A stretch of DNA of 64,000 nt, taken from contig DWVH01000031.1 of the NCBI GenBank assembly GCA_019120335.1, positions 1-64,000 of the forward strand. The letters run 5' to 3'. This document shows, in pieces, positions 51,946 through 61,455 of this stretch (positions within the stretch are counted from its first letter, which is position 1; each line of letters starts with the position of its first letter). Under the pieces are notes generated by a model. That model was not told the origin of the DNA. It did not search any database and worked only from the letters and a program-made list of their open reading frames with translations. A program made the translations under genes and the position numbers. This stretch comes from Candidatus Enterococcus stercoripullorum. GTDB lineage: Bacteria > Bacillota > Bacilli > Lactobacillales > Enterococcaceae.

Positions 51946-53598
51946 TTAACTCAATTGATTGACAATCTTACGCATTAACTCAGCCGTTTCTTGAGGTAAT
52001 GCATGATAGCCATCTTTAAGGTGATCTTGCGCTTGAATAAATTCCAAACGAGTTTCCATTCTTTCTTTTAAGCGCTCACAATAAGCTTTATCATCAAAAT
52101 CAACTGGATAGCCATCAATTGCTAAGTATTCTACATCTTCAATTGTACCAAATGGTTTGAATTCACCACTTTCAGCAATAATCTTTTCAATACTACCTAA
52201 AGTGACTTCTTTCGTAACCTTCTTACCATTGAATTCATCCGTATTTAAGACGTAACAAGCCGTATGTTGATTTGCGAATAATTCACGAAAAGCAAGGTAG
52301 TCTTCAGATAATTTGTAACTTCTGAACGGGTTCGCATAAGGCTCGATAACCAATTGATCTCGACGTACTTTCCCGACTAAGTTTTCTGCCGTAGAACGTT
52401 TGGTAGCTAAAGTCAAGCCAAACACAGCCGCCAACGTAGGATTATTAATTTTAATCACTGGTGGCAAAGTATTATCTTTCATAATCCAGAAGATAGCATC
52501 GATTTTTTCAGATAAATGGTCTACACGATTTGGTGTAACATAACGAGATTTCACTGTACGCCCATTCCCATTACGCACATCTTCAAGGACTAATACTTTC
52601 TTGCCATCTTCGTCTAAAGTAATTCCGACATTTTGGCAAGTTAGGAAATAATTCACCGCGTCATCCGTTAATGGATAATCTTGTACTTTATCAAAATAAG
52701 CTGGTTCCAAAGCAGTTGTACTTCCTGTTGCACGATTAATCACAAACGCATCATCATGCAATACCTCTACCTTAGAATTTTCATCATGGTGCTTGGCTAA
52801 AGTGATGGTTGATTTACCTGAACCTGATAAACCGAACGCTGCCATCGTAAAGGTCTTATCTGGCAAGTGATATTGTTTCATTCCACCATGACAAGCCACA
52901 AATCCATTACGGTGTGCCGTTGCCCAAGCTAAAGTTAAGGTCGCTTTCTTCAATTCTCCAAAGTAGCGTAAACCTAGGATTGCAGCCGCATTTGCTTCTG
53001 GCATAAATAAAGCAAGGCCATTTGGAAAATCTGGATGAGACCATTCTGGATTGGCAAAAATATAAATATCATTTTCTGGATAATGTTTGGATTGTTTATA
53101 TTTGTCTAACCATTCTGGAGTCGCTAATTGGAAGTTCAACATATAAGAGTATAAATTCATTTCAAATCCTTTTGGTAGCATCAAATGGCTGCGAACCATA
53201 AATTCTTCATCAAGTCCCACCACTACTTCTGTCTTATAGAATTCTTGTTTGGTCGCTTGATAAACGGCTTCTCGTAACACCCGACGATATCCTTCACGAT
53301 CAATGCCTGGTTCAGTCACAATGACCCGAGCAGCAGCCGTCCGCCCAACGATAGCGCCATCATTATTGACCAAAATCTTCGTATCTTCAGCCAAGCCTAG
53401 ATCTTTAGCGTGCTTAATTGGCATATCAGTCACTACAGTACCAGGAGCATTTTTAGCCAATTCATAGGCTTCCTGAATATTCTGAACGCTTCTCACATGG
53501 TTGCCATAAAAAGCGGATTCTACCAACACTTTAAATGGGGAAAAGCGTGGATTCTCTTTGGTAATTTCGCTACGACTAAATTGTTGAATTGTTGACAT
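51946..53598 (-). CDS. pckA: Phosphoenolpyruvate carboxykinase (ATP)
   Basis: Interconverts oxaloacetate + ATP and PEP + CO2 + ADP. 550 residues from ATG 53598 (AGGAGG 8 nt upstream; start MSTIQQFSRSEI). P-loop [10 protein letters not shown], the metal site region VLHDDAFVIN and RYVTPNRVDH are present. The enzyme is uncommon in enterococci and other lactic-acid bacteria, which usually lack a full TCA cycle; it may serve anaplerotic or gluconeogenic growth on C4 acids. A cre-like site next to the promoter suggests CcpA control. Confidence 0.95.
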   Translation of the reverse strand: MSTIQQFSRSEITKENPRFSPFKVLVESAFYGNHVRSVQNIQEAYELAKNAPGTVVTDMPIKHAKDLGLAEDTKILVNNDGAIVGRTAAARVIVTEPGIDREGYRRVLREAVYQATKQEFYKTEVVVGLDEEFMVRSHLMLPKGFEMNLYSYMLNFQLATPEWLDKYKQSKHYPENDIYIFANPEWSHPDFPNGLALFMPEANAAAILGLRYFGELKKATLTLAWATAHRNGFVACHGGMKQYHLPDKTFTMAAFGLSGSGKSTITLAKHHDENSKVEVLHDDAFVINRATGSTTALEPAYFDKVQDYPLTDDAVNYFLTCQNVGITLDEDGKKVLVLEDVRNGNGRTVKSRYVTPNRVDHLSEKIDAIFWIMKDNTLPPVIKINNPTLAAVFGLTLATKRSTAENLVGKVRRDQLVIEPYANPFRSYKLSEDYLAFRELFANQHTACYVLNTDEFNGKKVTKEVTLGSIEKIIAESGEFKPFGTIEDVEYLAIDGYPVDFDDKAYCERLKERMETRLEFIQAQDHLKDGYHALPQETAELMRKIVNQLS

Positions 53599-53628
53599 AC
53601 TACAAAACCTCCTACAGAACTTTAATAA

Positions 53629-53660
53629 TGAAAACCTTTTCATTTACACTTACTATTATA
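53629..53660 (-). promoter_or_regulatory. pckA -10 box and cre site
   Basis: TGAAAAGGTTTTCA (53629-53642, minus strand) fits the CcpA consensus TGWAANCGNTNWCA at all but one position, and lies just downstream of a TATAAT -10 (53655-53660). Binding there should repress during growth on preferred sugars. Confidence 0.6.
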
Positions 53661-53917
53661 CTATTTTATTTTTAAATTGCACGGACTTTATGCGAATAAT
53701 TACAAAAAATAAATATTTTTTACAAATGACACAAATTGCTCAAAGACAATATTCAAGGGCATTGATTTTCATGAACATTCTGCTTTTCTCCTGATAACGA
53801 AAAAATAAGGAATAATACAACGAAAATTACTTCACGAGGAGGTAGGAAATTTATTTATACGTCTATGGATATTCTATGATGAAAGATTTATAATTAACTT
53901 GAAAGAAGGGATGACAT

Positions 53918-54448
53918 ATGAATAATCTTCATTTTTCAAAATATTTAATGTGGGGCAGTTTTGTTTTATTTCTTGTCACGTATTTTTTTGCTAACCATCA
54001 ATATTCCAATATATTTGAAATCAATTATATTTTATTTACAATTATTCAGGTTTTCATGATTTTAAACAATCGTGTAAAACGGCCACTACAAATTATTTTA
54101 ACTGTCATATCTACAGTATTTATTTTTTTGTGTAGTCTAAATACTCAGATTCAACATGACTTATCCTTATTCTTAATTTGTGCAGGAATTTTATTTATTG
54201 GTAATTTAAGCACAAGTCTTGCGTATAATCCTTTTATCGGCATTCGTATCTTTTCCACTAGAAATGATCCTAAAAATTGGCAAGCCACTCATCAACTTCT
54301 CGCTCTTCTAAGTATCCCAATCAGTTGTGGTATTCTCCTATTTTGCACTATTTTTAACGGAAATATCGTTGTCCCTAGCGCGCTAATTATTTGGGTAATC
54401 TTTCCTATTATCTATTCTGTATGGATTTATCCGAAGAAATTGTTGTGA
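53918..54448 (+). CDS. SdpI family membrane protein
   Basis: 176 residues with about five or six helices. The diagnostic SdpI-like segment is NPFIGIRIFSTRNDPKNWQATHQL, compare G-I-R-T plus N-W-x-x-T-H in the family. SdpI gives immunity to the SdpC toxin in Bacillus, but most homologues have no known toxin, and none is next to it here. The start has AAGAAGGG upstream. Confidence 0.75.
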   Translation: MNNLHFSKYLMWGSFVLFLVTYFFANHQYSNIFEINYILFTIIQVFMILNNRVKRPLQIILTVISTVFIFLCSLNTQIQHDLSLFLICAGILFIGNLSTSLAYNPFIGIRIFSTRNDPKNWQATHQLLALLSIPISCGILLFCTIFNGNIVVPSALIIWVIFPIIYSVWIYPKKLL

Positions 54449-54482
54449 AAATGCTACTCAAAATTAATAAACAGCATAGTAA

Positions 54483-54522
54483 CAAGTTGTCGATAAACTG
54501 TCGACAACTTGTCGACGCTTGT
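54483..54522 (+). terminator. Possible terminator after SdpI-like gene
   Basis: 11-bp stem CAAGTTGTCGA (54483-54493) with TCGACAACTTG (54501-54511). The T-run comes about 10 nt later. The word GTCGA recurs, allowing alternative pairings. Confidence 0.5.
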
Positions 54523-54546
54523 TTTTTCTGCATGCTGATATCTTTT

Positions 54547-55122
54547 CTATTGAATCAAACTATATGGTATCCACTCGATATTTTTTGACGGAGTTGTAAC
54601 GATATGATCATCTTTTCGCTCATAGACGGAAATAAAACTATCTGTATTATCGTATAATTCTACACGATCACATAATGGCGCAATTATTTCTAGATTTTTC
54701 AATGACCGTTGGAATCTTTTGCGAATGGTTTCTTCTGGTATTCCGTGACCACCCTTTGCTACTCTCTGTTTCACACGATCAACAGCTAGATTAACATGCT
54801 TTAATCCAAAATATAGTAACGTCACTTCAAACCCTTTTTCTTTCGCCTTTTCAATCCATCTTTTATGACCTTGTCCCGACAATGTTGTTTCTTGGTGAAA
54901 AGAAATTTGATTTTCGATAGCTTGATTTATTAAGTGAATGACTTCTCGCATTGCCTTCATATTATCACTCATTTTTTGCCAATCGCCACCATTTCTTCTA
55001 AGGATTTCATCAGCATTTATTCTTTGGGTATTTATGAAATATGAAAGAAAGGCACGATAAAAAGTTGATTTTCCCGATCCGTTTACTCCTGCTACAATAA
55101 TATAGCGTGGTTTATTTGACAT
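54547..55122 (-). CDS. Zeta-toxin-like P-loop kinase
   Basis: 191 residues. Walker A GVNGSGKST (residues about 12-20), NADEI and ETTLSG follow in zeta-toxin order, then RVKQRVAKGGHGIPEETIRKRF with the arginines that bind ATP phosphates in the family. Zeta/PezT toxins phosphorylate UDP-N-acetylglucosamine; many chromosomal relatives are uncharacterised and may not be toxic. Its start overlaps the stop of a 61-residue gene (TAATG), an arrangement like a toxin-antitoxin pair, although the partner is not epsilon- or PezA-like. Confidence 0.78.
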   Translation of the reverse strand: MSNKPRYIIVAGVNGSGKSTFYRAFLSYFINTQRINADEILRRNGGDWQKMSDNMKAMREVIHLINQAIENQISFHQETTLSGQGHKRWIEKAKEKGFEVTLLYFGLKHVNLAVDRVKQRVAKGGHGIPEETIRKRFQRSLKNLEIIAPLCDRVELYDNTDSFISVYERKDDHIVTTPSKNIEWIPYSLIQ

Positions 55123-55307
55123 TATATTACAAAACCCTCTTCATTAATTATTTGCTTTTGATTTTGACGCAACCTAAAAATGAACAAATCCCGATAAAGT
55201 TCTAACTCTTCTTCTGTTTTTGCATCTTCATAGGCTTGCTTCAACTCCAACATATCCATTTTCATTATTGTTTTATAGATGAGTTTTAAATCTTCTTTTA
55301 TTGTCAT
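55122..55307 (-). CDS. Small acidic/helical protein coupled to zeta-like kinase
   Basis: 61 residues from ATG 55307 (GGAG 9 nt upstream). Fully helical and charged (MKMDMLELKQAYEDAKTEEE), no recognised domain. Translationally coupled to the kinase gene. Position and size suit an antitoxin, but this rests on context only. Confidence 0.6.
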   Translation of the reverse strand: MTIKEDLKLIYKTIMKMDMLELKQAYEDAKTEEELELYRDLFIFRLRQNQKQIINEEGFVI

Positions 55308-55342
55308 GATTATTTTCTCCATTTCATAATAATTGAACATAT

Positions 55343-55391
55343 TTTACAGAATTAAGGAATGGCTTATAATATTCACTCATAATAAGAATAT
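55343..55391 (+). promoter_or_regulatory. Promoter of the RelB/DinJ-like gene
   Basis: TTTACA (55343-55348), 16 bp, TATAAT (55365-55370). ATATTC (55369-55374) and GAATAT (55386-55391) form an inverted repeat next to the -10 that an RHH antitoxin could bind. Confidence 0.45.
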
Positions 55392-55417
55392 AAAGATTAA
55401 AGAAAGTAGGAGATTCA

Positions 55418-55669
55418 ATGGCAAATCTAAATATTCAAGTTGAAGAACAATTATATCAAAAATCCAAACAAATTTTTGAAATACTCGGTATGGATTTCGA
55501 CACAGCTATCGTTCTTTTTCTGAAACAAACTGTGCGTGAACAAGGCATTCCCTTTAAATTAACTTTAAAAAATCCAGAAAGCATCCAAGCAAGGAAAGAT
55601 GTAGAAAATGGTCATTTGGCTACTTTTAACTCTTTAGATGAACTTTTAGAAGACCTAAATGTAGATTAA
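55418..55669 (+). CDS. RelB/DinJ family antitoxin, no toxin partner
   Basis: 83 residues. N-terminal ribbon-helix-helix (MANLNIQVEEQLYQKSKQIFE cut: NLNIQVEEQLYQKSKQI) with the DinJ-like stretch GMDFDTAIVLFLKQTVREQGIPF and an acidic toxin-binding tail. Normally followed by a RelE/YafQ toxin; here the next 80 bp hold no frame and then the converging dtd gene. So it is an orphan antitoxin. Ribosome site TAGGAG 6 nt upstream. Confidence 0.85.
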   Translation: MANLNIQVEEQLYQKSKQIFEILGMDFDTAIVLFLKQTVREQGIPFKLTLKNPESIQARKDVENGHLATFNSLDELLEDLNVD

Positions 55670-55752
55670 ACGCAATCATTTCCATCCAATTTCTATTAAA
55701 AAACGATAGCGACCACACTTTTTTTGTGCGGATCACTACCATTTTTTCATTA

Positions 55753-56199
55753 TTATTTGTTTTGACTGTCGATAATAATGGTAACAGGGCCATCATTAAC
55801 GAGGTGACACTTCATATTGGCACCGAAAATACCCGTTTCAACCGGAATGCCTACCTGACGCAATCCTTCATTAAAAGCCTCATATAAAGGAATCGCTGTA
55901 TCGGGTTTAGCCGCTTGAACAAAGCTTGGTCGATTGCCTTTTTTAGTGTCCGCAAATAAGGTAAATTGAGAAATACTCAAAATTTTCCCATCGACATCAA
56001 TGATAGAACGATTCATTTTTTGTTGATCATCTTCAAAGACGCGAAGTTTACTGATTTTACCTACTAAATAATCGACATCTGTTTGTGTGTCTTGTTCATG
56101 GACACCAAGTAAAATCATAAAACCTTTACCAATTTGACCTACTGTGTTGTCATCCACGACTACTTTTGCTTGGCTGACTCGTTGAATTACCGCGCGCAT
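55753..56199 (-). CDS. dtd: D-aminoacyl-tRNA deacylase
   Basis: Removes D-amino acids from tRNA. 148 residues, begins [33 protein letters not shown] and the C-terminal [10 protein letters not shown] are the two active-site motifs. Four bp after rsh and co-oriented, the usual Firmicute pair. Confidence 0.96.
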   Translation of the reverse strand: MRAVIQRVSQAKVVVDDNTVGQIGKGFMILLGVHEQDTQTDVDYLVGKISKLRVFEDDQQKMNRSIIDVDGKILSISQFTLFADTKKGNRPSFVQAAKPDTAIPLYEAFNEGLRQVGIPVETGIFGANMKCHLVNDGPVTIIIDSQNK

Positions 56200-56203
56200 G
56201 GAC

Positions 56204-58417
56204 TCATCCTTTCATCCGACGTACAGAATATACATCAGGAATTTGTTTGATTTTATCGACAATTGATTTCAAATGATTTAAGTTTTGAATACGTAAAGTA
56301 AGACGAATAGTGGCTGTTTTTTCCTTATTCGATCTCGCTTCCACGCTACTTAATTGTTTCGTCATAGAGTTAACGGTTTGTAAGATATCATTCAATAAGC
56401 CGTTACGATTGAAGCCATGAATTTCCAAATCAACATCGAATTCCATATTCATGACTGCAGTATCTTCCCACTCTACTTCAATCATGCGGTTTTCAAAATC
56501 AACTGCATGACGGACATTTGGGCAGTCTGCTCGGTGAATCGACACTCCACGTCCTTTGGTGATATAGCCGACAATTTCATCGCCTGGCACCGGATTACAA
56601 CAACGGCTCAAACGGATAAGTAGATTATTCACCCCTTCAATGACAATGCCGCCTTCATGACGCACCTTCATCTTTTCCGGTTCTTTTTTCACTGGATTAG
56701 TCAATAAATCCTCTACTTCTTGCTTTTGTCTTTCTTCTTGTTGTTGTTTGCGTTCTTCTTCGGTCAAACGATTCACAAAAGTCGTGGCACTCATTTCACC
56801 AAAACCGACTGCTGCATATAAGTCTTCTTCAGAATGGTAATTAAACCGTGACATCGCCTCTTGAATTTTAGCCTTGGTCAAGATTTCTTTCGGTACAAAG
56901 CCTAAATCTTGAATGACCTTGCTGACCATTTCACGCCCTTTTTCGATATTTTCATCGCGATCTTGGACTTTAAAGAAGCGTTTAATCTTATTTTTTGCCT
57001 TAGAAGTCGCCACAAATTTCAACCAGTCACGACTTGGCCCAAATGAATTAGGTGAAGTCAAGATTTCGACAATATCGCCATTTTTCAATTTGTAGTCAAG
57101 TTGTACCATCTTCCCATTGATTTTCGCACCGACTGTTTTATTTCCAATATCAGTGTGGATACTATAAGCGAAATCAAGTGGACCAGACCCTTGAGGCAGC
57201 TCAGTCACATCGCCTTTAGGAGTGAAGACATAGACCTTATCACTAAAGATATCACCTTTGACTCCTTCCATAAATTCAGAGGCATCATAGCTTTCATCTT
57301 TCAGCTCTAAAATTTCTTTAAACCAACCCACTTGTTTGGTCATACTGTCTGGTTTGACTTTATCGGTTTTTCCTTGCTTATATGCCCAGTGTGCCGCAAC
57401 CCCGAATTCGGCAATTTCATGCATTTCATGGGTACGAATTTGCACTTCTAATGGATTTCCTTTTGGCCCGATAACCGTCGTATGCAATGATTGGTACATG
57501 TTGGCTTTAGGCATCGCAATATAATCTTTAAAACGACCTGGCATCGGTTTCCATTTGGTATGGATACTACCTAACACCGCATAACAATCCTTGATGGAAT
57601 CAACAATCACACGAATCGCTAATAAGTCGTAAATTTCATCAAATTGTTTCTTTTTATCGACCATTTTCCGATAAATCGAATAAATATGTTTTGGCCGACC
57701 ATAAATTTCCGCATAAATCTCTAGTTCTTCAGTCGCTAACCGAATGTCTTCCACCGCTTCAGCTATATAAGCTTCTCGTTCATCGCGTTTGGTCTGCATC
57801 AAATGAACAATACGGTAATACTGACTAGGATTAATATAACGTAAGGAACGGTCCTCTAATTCCCATTTAATGCGGCTAATCCCTAAACGGTGAGCCAATG
57901 GAGCATAGATTTCCAATGTTTCTTGTGCAATGCGGCGTTGTTTATCTTCTCTTAAATGTTTTAACGTCCGCATATTATGCAAACGGTCCGCTAATTTTAC
58001 CATGATGACTCGCAAATCTTTGGCCATTGCAATTAACATTTTGCGGTGATTTTCTGCTAATTGTTCTTCATGAGATTTATATTTGATTTTACCTAATTTC
58101 GTGACACCATCGACTAACATCGCCACATCTTTACCGAAGTCTCTTTCTAAATCTTCTAAAGTCACATCAGTATCTTCTACAACATCATGTAAAAATCCTG
58201 TGGCAACGGTATGTGGATCCATATGTAATTCCGCTAAAAGTCCAGCTACTTGAATCGGATGAATAATGTATGGCTCGCCTGATTTACGAAATTGATGGGC
58301 ATGGGCTTTAGTCGCATAATCTAAAGCTTTTTGGACAAAGGCGGTTTCTTCTTCGCTCATATAATCTGCAACCATTTTGATTACACTTGGCCCTGAAAGT
58401 ACGATATCTTTTGCCAT
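56204..58417 (-). CDS. rsh: Bifunctional (p)ppGpp synthetase/hydrolase
   Basis: Long RelA/SpoT homologue, 737 residues from ATG 58417 (GAGGTGAG upstream). N-terminal HD hydrolase (FLHDVVEDT, metal-binding His-Asp intact), synthetase domain (about 200-340), TGS (about 395-455), conserved Cys/zinc-finger-type region ([16 protein letters not shown]) and a C-terminal ACT domain. It sets the stringent response; the HD motif suggests hydrolase activity is retained. Often named relA in Enterococcus. Confidence 0.97.
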   Translation of the reverse strand: MAKDIVLSGPSVIKMVADYMSEEETAFVQKALDYATKAHAHQFRKSGEPYIIHPIQVAGLLAELHMDPHTVATGFLHDVVEDTDVTLEDLERDFGKDVAMLVDGVTKLGKIKYKSHEEQLAENHRKMLIAMAKDLRVIMVKLADRLHNMRTLKHLREDKQRRIAQETLEIYAPLAHRLGISRIKWELEDRSLRYINPSQYYRIVHLMQTKRDEREAYIAEAVEDIRLATEELEIYAEIYGRPKHIYSIYRKMVDKKKQFDEIYDLLAIRVIVDSIKDCYAVLGSIHTKWKPMPGRFKDYIAMPKANMYQSLHTTVIGPKGNPLEVQIRTHEMHEIAEFGVAAHWAYKQGKTDKVKPDSMTKQVGWFKEILELKDESYDASEFMEGVKGDIFSDKVYVFTPKGDVTELPQGSGPLDFAYSIHTDIGNKTVGAKINGKMVQLDYKLKNGDIVEILTSPNSFGPSRDWLKFVATSKAKNKIKRFFKVQDRDENIEKGREMVSKVIQDLGFVPKEILTKAKIQEAMSRFNYHSEEDLYAAVGFGEMSATTFVNRLTEEERKQQQEERQKQEVEDLLTNPVKKEPEKMKVRHEGGIVIEGVNNLLIRLSRCCNPVPGDEIVGYITKGRGVSIHRADCPNVRHAVDFENRMIEVEWEDTAVMNMEFDVDLEIHGFNRNGLLNDILQTVNSMTKQLSSVEARSNKEKTATIRLTLRIQNLNHLKSIVDKIKQIPDVYSVRRMKG

Positions 58418-58593
58418 TTCACTCACCTCGCTTGATTTTCTATTATTATAGCAAAAAAATTCCATCCATTACAATGAAAGACGACTATTCAAACGCTTTT
58501 ATCTTATTTTTTTCGATTTTAGCCATCTTTTAACCTAAAAAAAGAGCATCTGACACTAAAAAAGCATCAAACACTCAGCGAAAATTACAAAAA

Positions 58594-59103
58594 TTATAAT
58601 AAAAATTCAATAAACTCATCCACAGCCATCTGCAAAGAATTCTTAAATGAAAAGCCACAGTAATGAGCCAAACTAGCCAACAAATCAAACATATCCGTTA
58701 ACAAAGCTTGATCTAATGGTTCATGCGTTGTCTTACTATGAATGATTTGACTTGAAAGTTGATAAATCGCTTCATCCGCCCGATTAAATAACTCAAACAT
58801 ATCATTAATGAAGAAGTAGGTTTCCTTCACTTGATACTCACTTAAAGAAGGCAAGCCTAAAGTATGATTAATCTGAATTAATTCCACCGCCATATCACCA
58901 AATGCCGAGGCCATCATCAATTCCTCAGGGTCAAATGCAGCTGCTTGCTCCACTTCCTTTTGCACAATTTGGTTTAAATAAAATAGATTTAATGAACCAT
59001 AGATATAACGAATTTGTGCTACATTCATATTCGGAACAGAGACAAATTCATTTTCTGTCAGTGCTGCTTCTAACTTTGTAATTGCTTGTTGCATCTTATT
59101 CAC
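58594..59103 (-). CDS. Conserved-looking helical protein, unknown
   Basis: 169 residues (166 if the ATG at 59094 is used instead of GTG 59103). All-helical, acidic, no signal peptide or membrane segment, no motif I recognise. It begins right at the rsmE stop, so it belongs to the DUF3013-prmA-rsmE transcript. No clear ribosome site; translation may be coupled to rsmE. Confidence 0.7.
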   Translation of the reverse strand: MNKMQQAITKLEAALTENEFVSVPNMNVAQIRYIYGSLNLFYLNQIVQKEVEQAAAFDPEELMMASAFGDMAVELIQINHTLGLPSLSEYQVKETYFFINDMFELFNRADEAIYQLSSQIIHSKTTHEPLDQALLTDMFDLLASLAHYCGFSFKNSLQMAVDEFIEFLL

Positions 59104-59865
59104 TCACTTTTCTTGGTTTATCAATTCAAAAAAGAAACTACTGCTTGCTAAAAGATATAAAGGTGCGGTCTCCGTGCGTAATATCCTTGGCCCTAATCCA
59201 CAGCATTTGCCACCTAATTGCTTGAATTGCTCGATTTCTGTCGGCGTAATGCCCCCTTCTGGCCCAAAAATAGCTAAAAGTTTCTCATTAGGGGCAAGCT
59301 GTTGAAAGACTTTCACCAATTGACTATCTTCTCCTTGTTTGGCCGATTCTTCATAAGCAATGATGATGTGATCATATTCGGCTGCGCGTTTTAATAAATC
59401 TGCAAAACGTTCTAACAACTCAATTTTAGGTACGACTTGACGATGGGATTGTTCCGCAGCTTCTTGGGCAATTTTTTCGAGACGTTCTTGTTTTTTAGCT
59501 AGTTTTTTATCATTCCACTTCACAACCGAACTAGCTGCTGGAAAGCCAATCAATTCTGCCATACCTAGTTCTGTCGCTTTTTGGACAATCCACTCTAGCT
59601 TATCACCTTTTGGATAGCCACTAGCAATAGTAATATGAACTGGTAATTCTTTTGCTTGTTCTTCTTTAGCCACTTCCACCAAAGTCAAAGTATCTGGGGT
59701 TATTTCGCTAATTTGTGCCATAATGACTTGTTGGTCGCTAAAAGCTAGATAGACTTGACTGCCAACTTTCATCCGCATCACATGCACCATATGATGATAC
59801 ATTTCTTTGGTTGCCTGATAGCTTTCTTGTACTTGATAAGGGGTATCAACAAAATATCTTTGCAT
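59104..59865 (-). CDS. rsmE: 16S rRNA (uracil1498-N3)-methyltransferase
   Basis: 253 residues, SPOUT-fold methyltransferase. N-terminal PUA-like part (MQRYFVDTPYQ) and C-terminal knot with FGPEGGITPTEIEQF and LGPRILRTETAPLY, the SAM-binding motifs. Overlaps the prmA stop by one base; the two are usually neighbours. Confidence 0.97.
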   Translation of the reverse strand: MQRYFVDTPYQVQESYQATKEMYHHMVHVMRMKVGSQVYLAFSDQQVIMAQISEITPDTLTLVEVAKEEQAKELPVHITIASGYPKGDKLEWIVQKATELGMAELIGFPAASSVVKWNDKKLAKKQERLEKIAQEAAEQSHRQVVPKIELLERFADLLKRAAEYDHIIIAYEESAKQGEDSQLVKVFQQLAPNEKLLAIFGPEGGITPTEIEQFKQLGGKCCGLGPRILRTETAPLYLLASSSFFFELINQEK

Positions 59866-60815
59866 TAATCTTCACCCAAGTCTTTTTTCAAAATAATCGC
59901 ATACCAGTCTTTTTGGTTGAATTGTTGTTCCACGACAAAGCCTGCCTCATCACATGCAGCTAAGACCATTTCGCGTTTGCCTTCGATAATTCCAGAGATA
60001 ATTAAATGCCCACAATCCTTTAATAAACGATGCGCATCCTCTAACATCAAGACAATAATATCCGCTAAAATATTAGCCACGATGACATCCGCTTGTGTTT
60101 CGATTCCTTTTAGCAAATCATTGGCACTTACCTTGACATCACTGGCAATCGGATTTAAGTCCATATTTTCTTTAGCTGCTCTAACCGCTACTTCATCTAA
60201 GTCAAAGGCATGGACCTCTTTTGCCCCTAAATATTTACTTGCAATACTTAACACACCTGAGCCTGTCCCCACATCAAGCACCGTCTCATCTCCGTGTAGC
60301 GTCACTTCTAAAGCTTGTAACGTTAAGCGAGTAGTCGGATGTGTACCTGTACCAAAGGCCATTCCTGGATCTAAAGTGATAATCTTTTCTTCTGGATGAG
60401 TCGCATGATATTCTTGCCAGCTTGGGACAATCGTTAAAAAACGACTAATTTGCACAGGATGATAATATTTTTTCCACGCCGTCGCCCAATTTTCCTCAGA
60501 GACCTCAGAAATTTCGACTTCATTTTTGCCGATAGCTAAGCCAAACTCTACTAATTGAGCAATTCTCGCTTGAATCGTTGGCATGATTTCAGGTAAGAAG
60601 GTTGTTTCAGGAAAATAAGCCGTAACAATCGCTCCCTCTGTAATCATTTCATAGTTTTCTTTGTCTAATAGTTCTCCATAGGCATCTGTTTTATAATTTT
60701 CGATATCTAAACTATCTTCAATCATCACGCCACTAGCGCCAGCTTCCATTAATATATTAGACACTGCTTCGATTGCTTCACTTTCTGTTGTGACTTTTAC
60801 TTCATTCCACTTCAT
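59865..60815 (-). CDS. prmA: Ribosomal protein L11 methyltransferase
   Basis: 316 residues, trimethylates ribosomal protein L11. SAM motif VLDVGTGSGVLSIA and the catalytic-site NILADII are intact, with DPGMAFGTGTHPTT before them. N-terminal L11-binding domain present. AAGGTGAAAAG precedes the ATG. Confidence 0.97.
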   Translation of the reverse strand: MKWNEVKVTTESEAIEAVSNILMEAGASGVMIEDSLDIENYKTDAYGELLDKENYEMITEGAIVTAYFPETTFLPEIMPTIQARIAQLVEFGLAIGKNEVEISEVSEENWATAWKKYYHPVQISRFLTIVPSWQEYHATHPEEKIITLDPGMAFGTGTHPTTRLTLQALEVTLHGDETVLDVGTGSGVLSIASKYLGAKEVHAFDLDEVAVRAAKENMDLNPIASDVKVSANDLLKGIETQADVIVANILADIIVLMLEDAHRLLKDCGHLIISGIIEGKREMVLAACDEAGFVVEQQFNQKDWYAIILKKDLGED

Positions 60816-60827
60816 CTTTTCACCTTC

Positions 60828-61325
60828 TTAAAATTTAGGATAAGGAATCCAACGGGAAGATCCTTCATTCGCAATGATTTCTTGTAGTCTTGCTTCATCA
60901 AAAGTTAATTCAAACACTTCAGCTTCTTCGTCTTCTAAAAAGTCGAAAATATCAGACATTCCTTGGTCTAATACTTCATTTAAATACGTAACAAGACCCG
61001 CTAAAGTCGTACTTTCAATCCCTTTTTTACGCTCAAAAGGCATCGTATATAAGTAATCCGCTGCATCAAATTGAGATTTTTCAGTGTAAAGTAAAATCCC
61101 ATCTTCAAATTCTATCGCTTCGACTTCTTCTTCACCAGCAAACTCTTCATTGCTTGCTAAATAGAGACGAAAAATGATTTCAATCGTATGGTTTTTAGTA
61201 TTCCAATCTAATGCGACATCATAATCAGTCACTTTTTGATCAATTTGTTGGTCTAAAAAAGTTAAAATGTCTTCTTTGGCCACTGATTTCCCTCTTTTCT
61301 GAATAATTTCCATCACTTTCATCAT
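60828..61325 (-). CDS. DUF3013 family protein
   Basis: About 165 residues from ATG 61325; starts at 61322 or 61313 are also possible as no ribosome site is strong. Acidic, with the family motifs YDVALDWN and SSRWIPYPKF at the end. DUF3013 genes typically precede prmA in streptococci and enterococci; function unknown. Divergent from rarA. Confidence 0.8.
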   Translation of the reverse strand: MMKVMEIIQKRGKSVAKEDILTFLDQQIDQKVTDYDVALDWNTKNHTIEIIFRLYLASNEEFAGEEEVEAIEFEDGILLYTEKSQFDAADYLYTMPFERKKGIESTTLAGLVTYLNEVLDQGMSDIFDFLEDEEAEVFELTFDEARLQEIIANEGSSRWIPYPKF

Positions 61326-61406
61326 ACACAATTCTTTTACTAAATCATAGCTAAAACCATCATTTGAGCAAAAAAATGTTTCAACTAGCTTATTTTGCGC
61401 GGATAA

Positions 61407-61415
61407 TGCTATACT
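61407..61415 (+). promoter_or_regulatory. rarA extended -10 promoter
   Basis: TGCTATACT is an extended -10 element 41 bp before the rarA start; no good -35. The divergent DUF3013 promoter must overlap this region. Confidence 0.5.
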
Positions 61416-61455
61416 ATGTAAGCAAAGCATTTTTTTGATAGAGAGGATGTATCAT

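Noticed and set aside
59917-60399. 160-codon plus-strand frame opposite prmA
   Set aside because: Ser/Lys-rich translation typical of an antisense shadow; prmA is certain.
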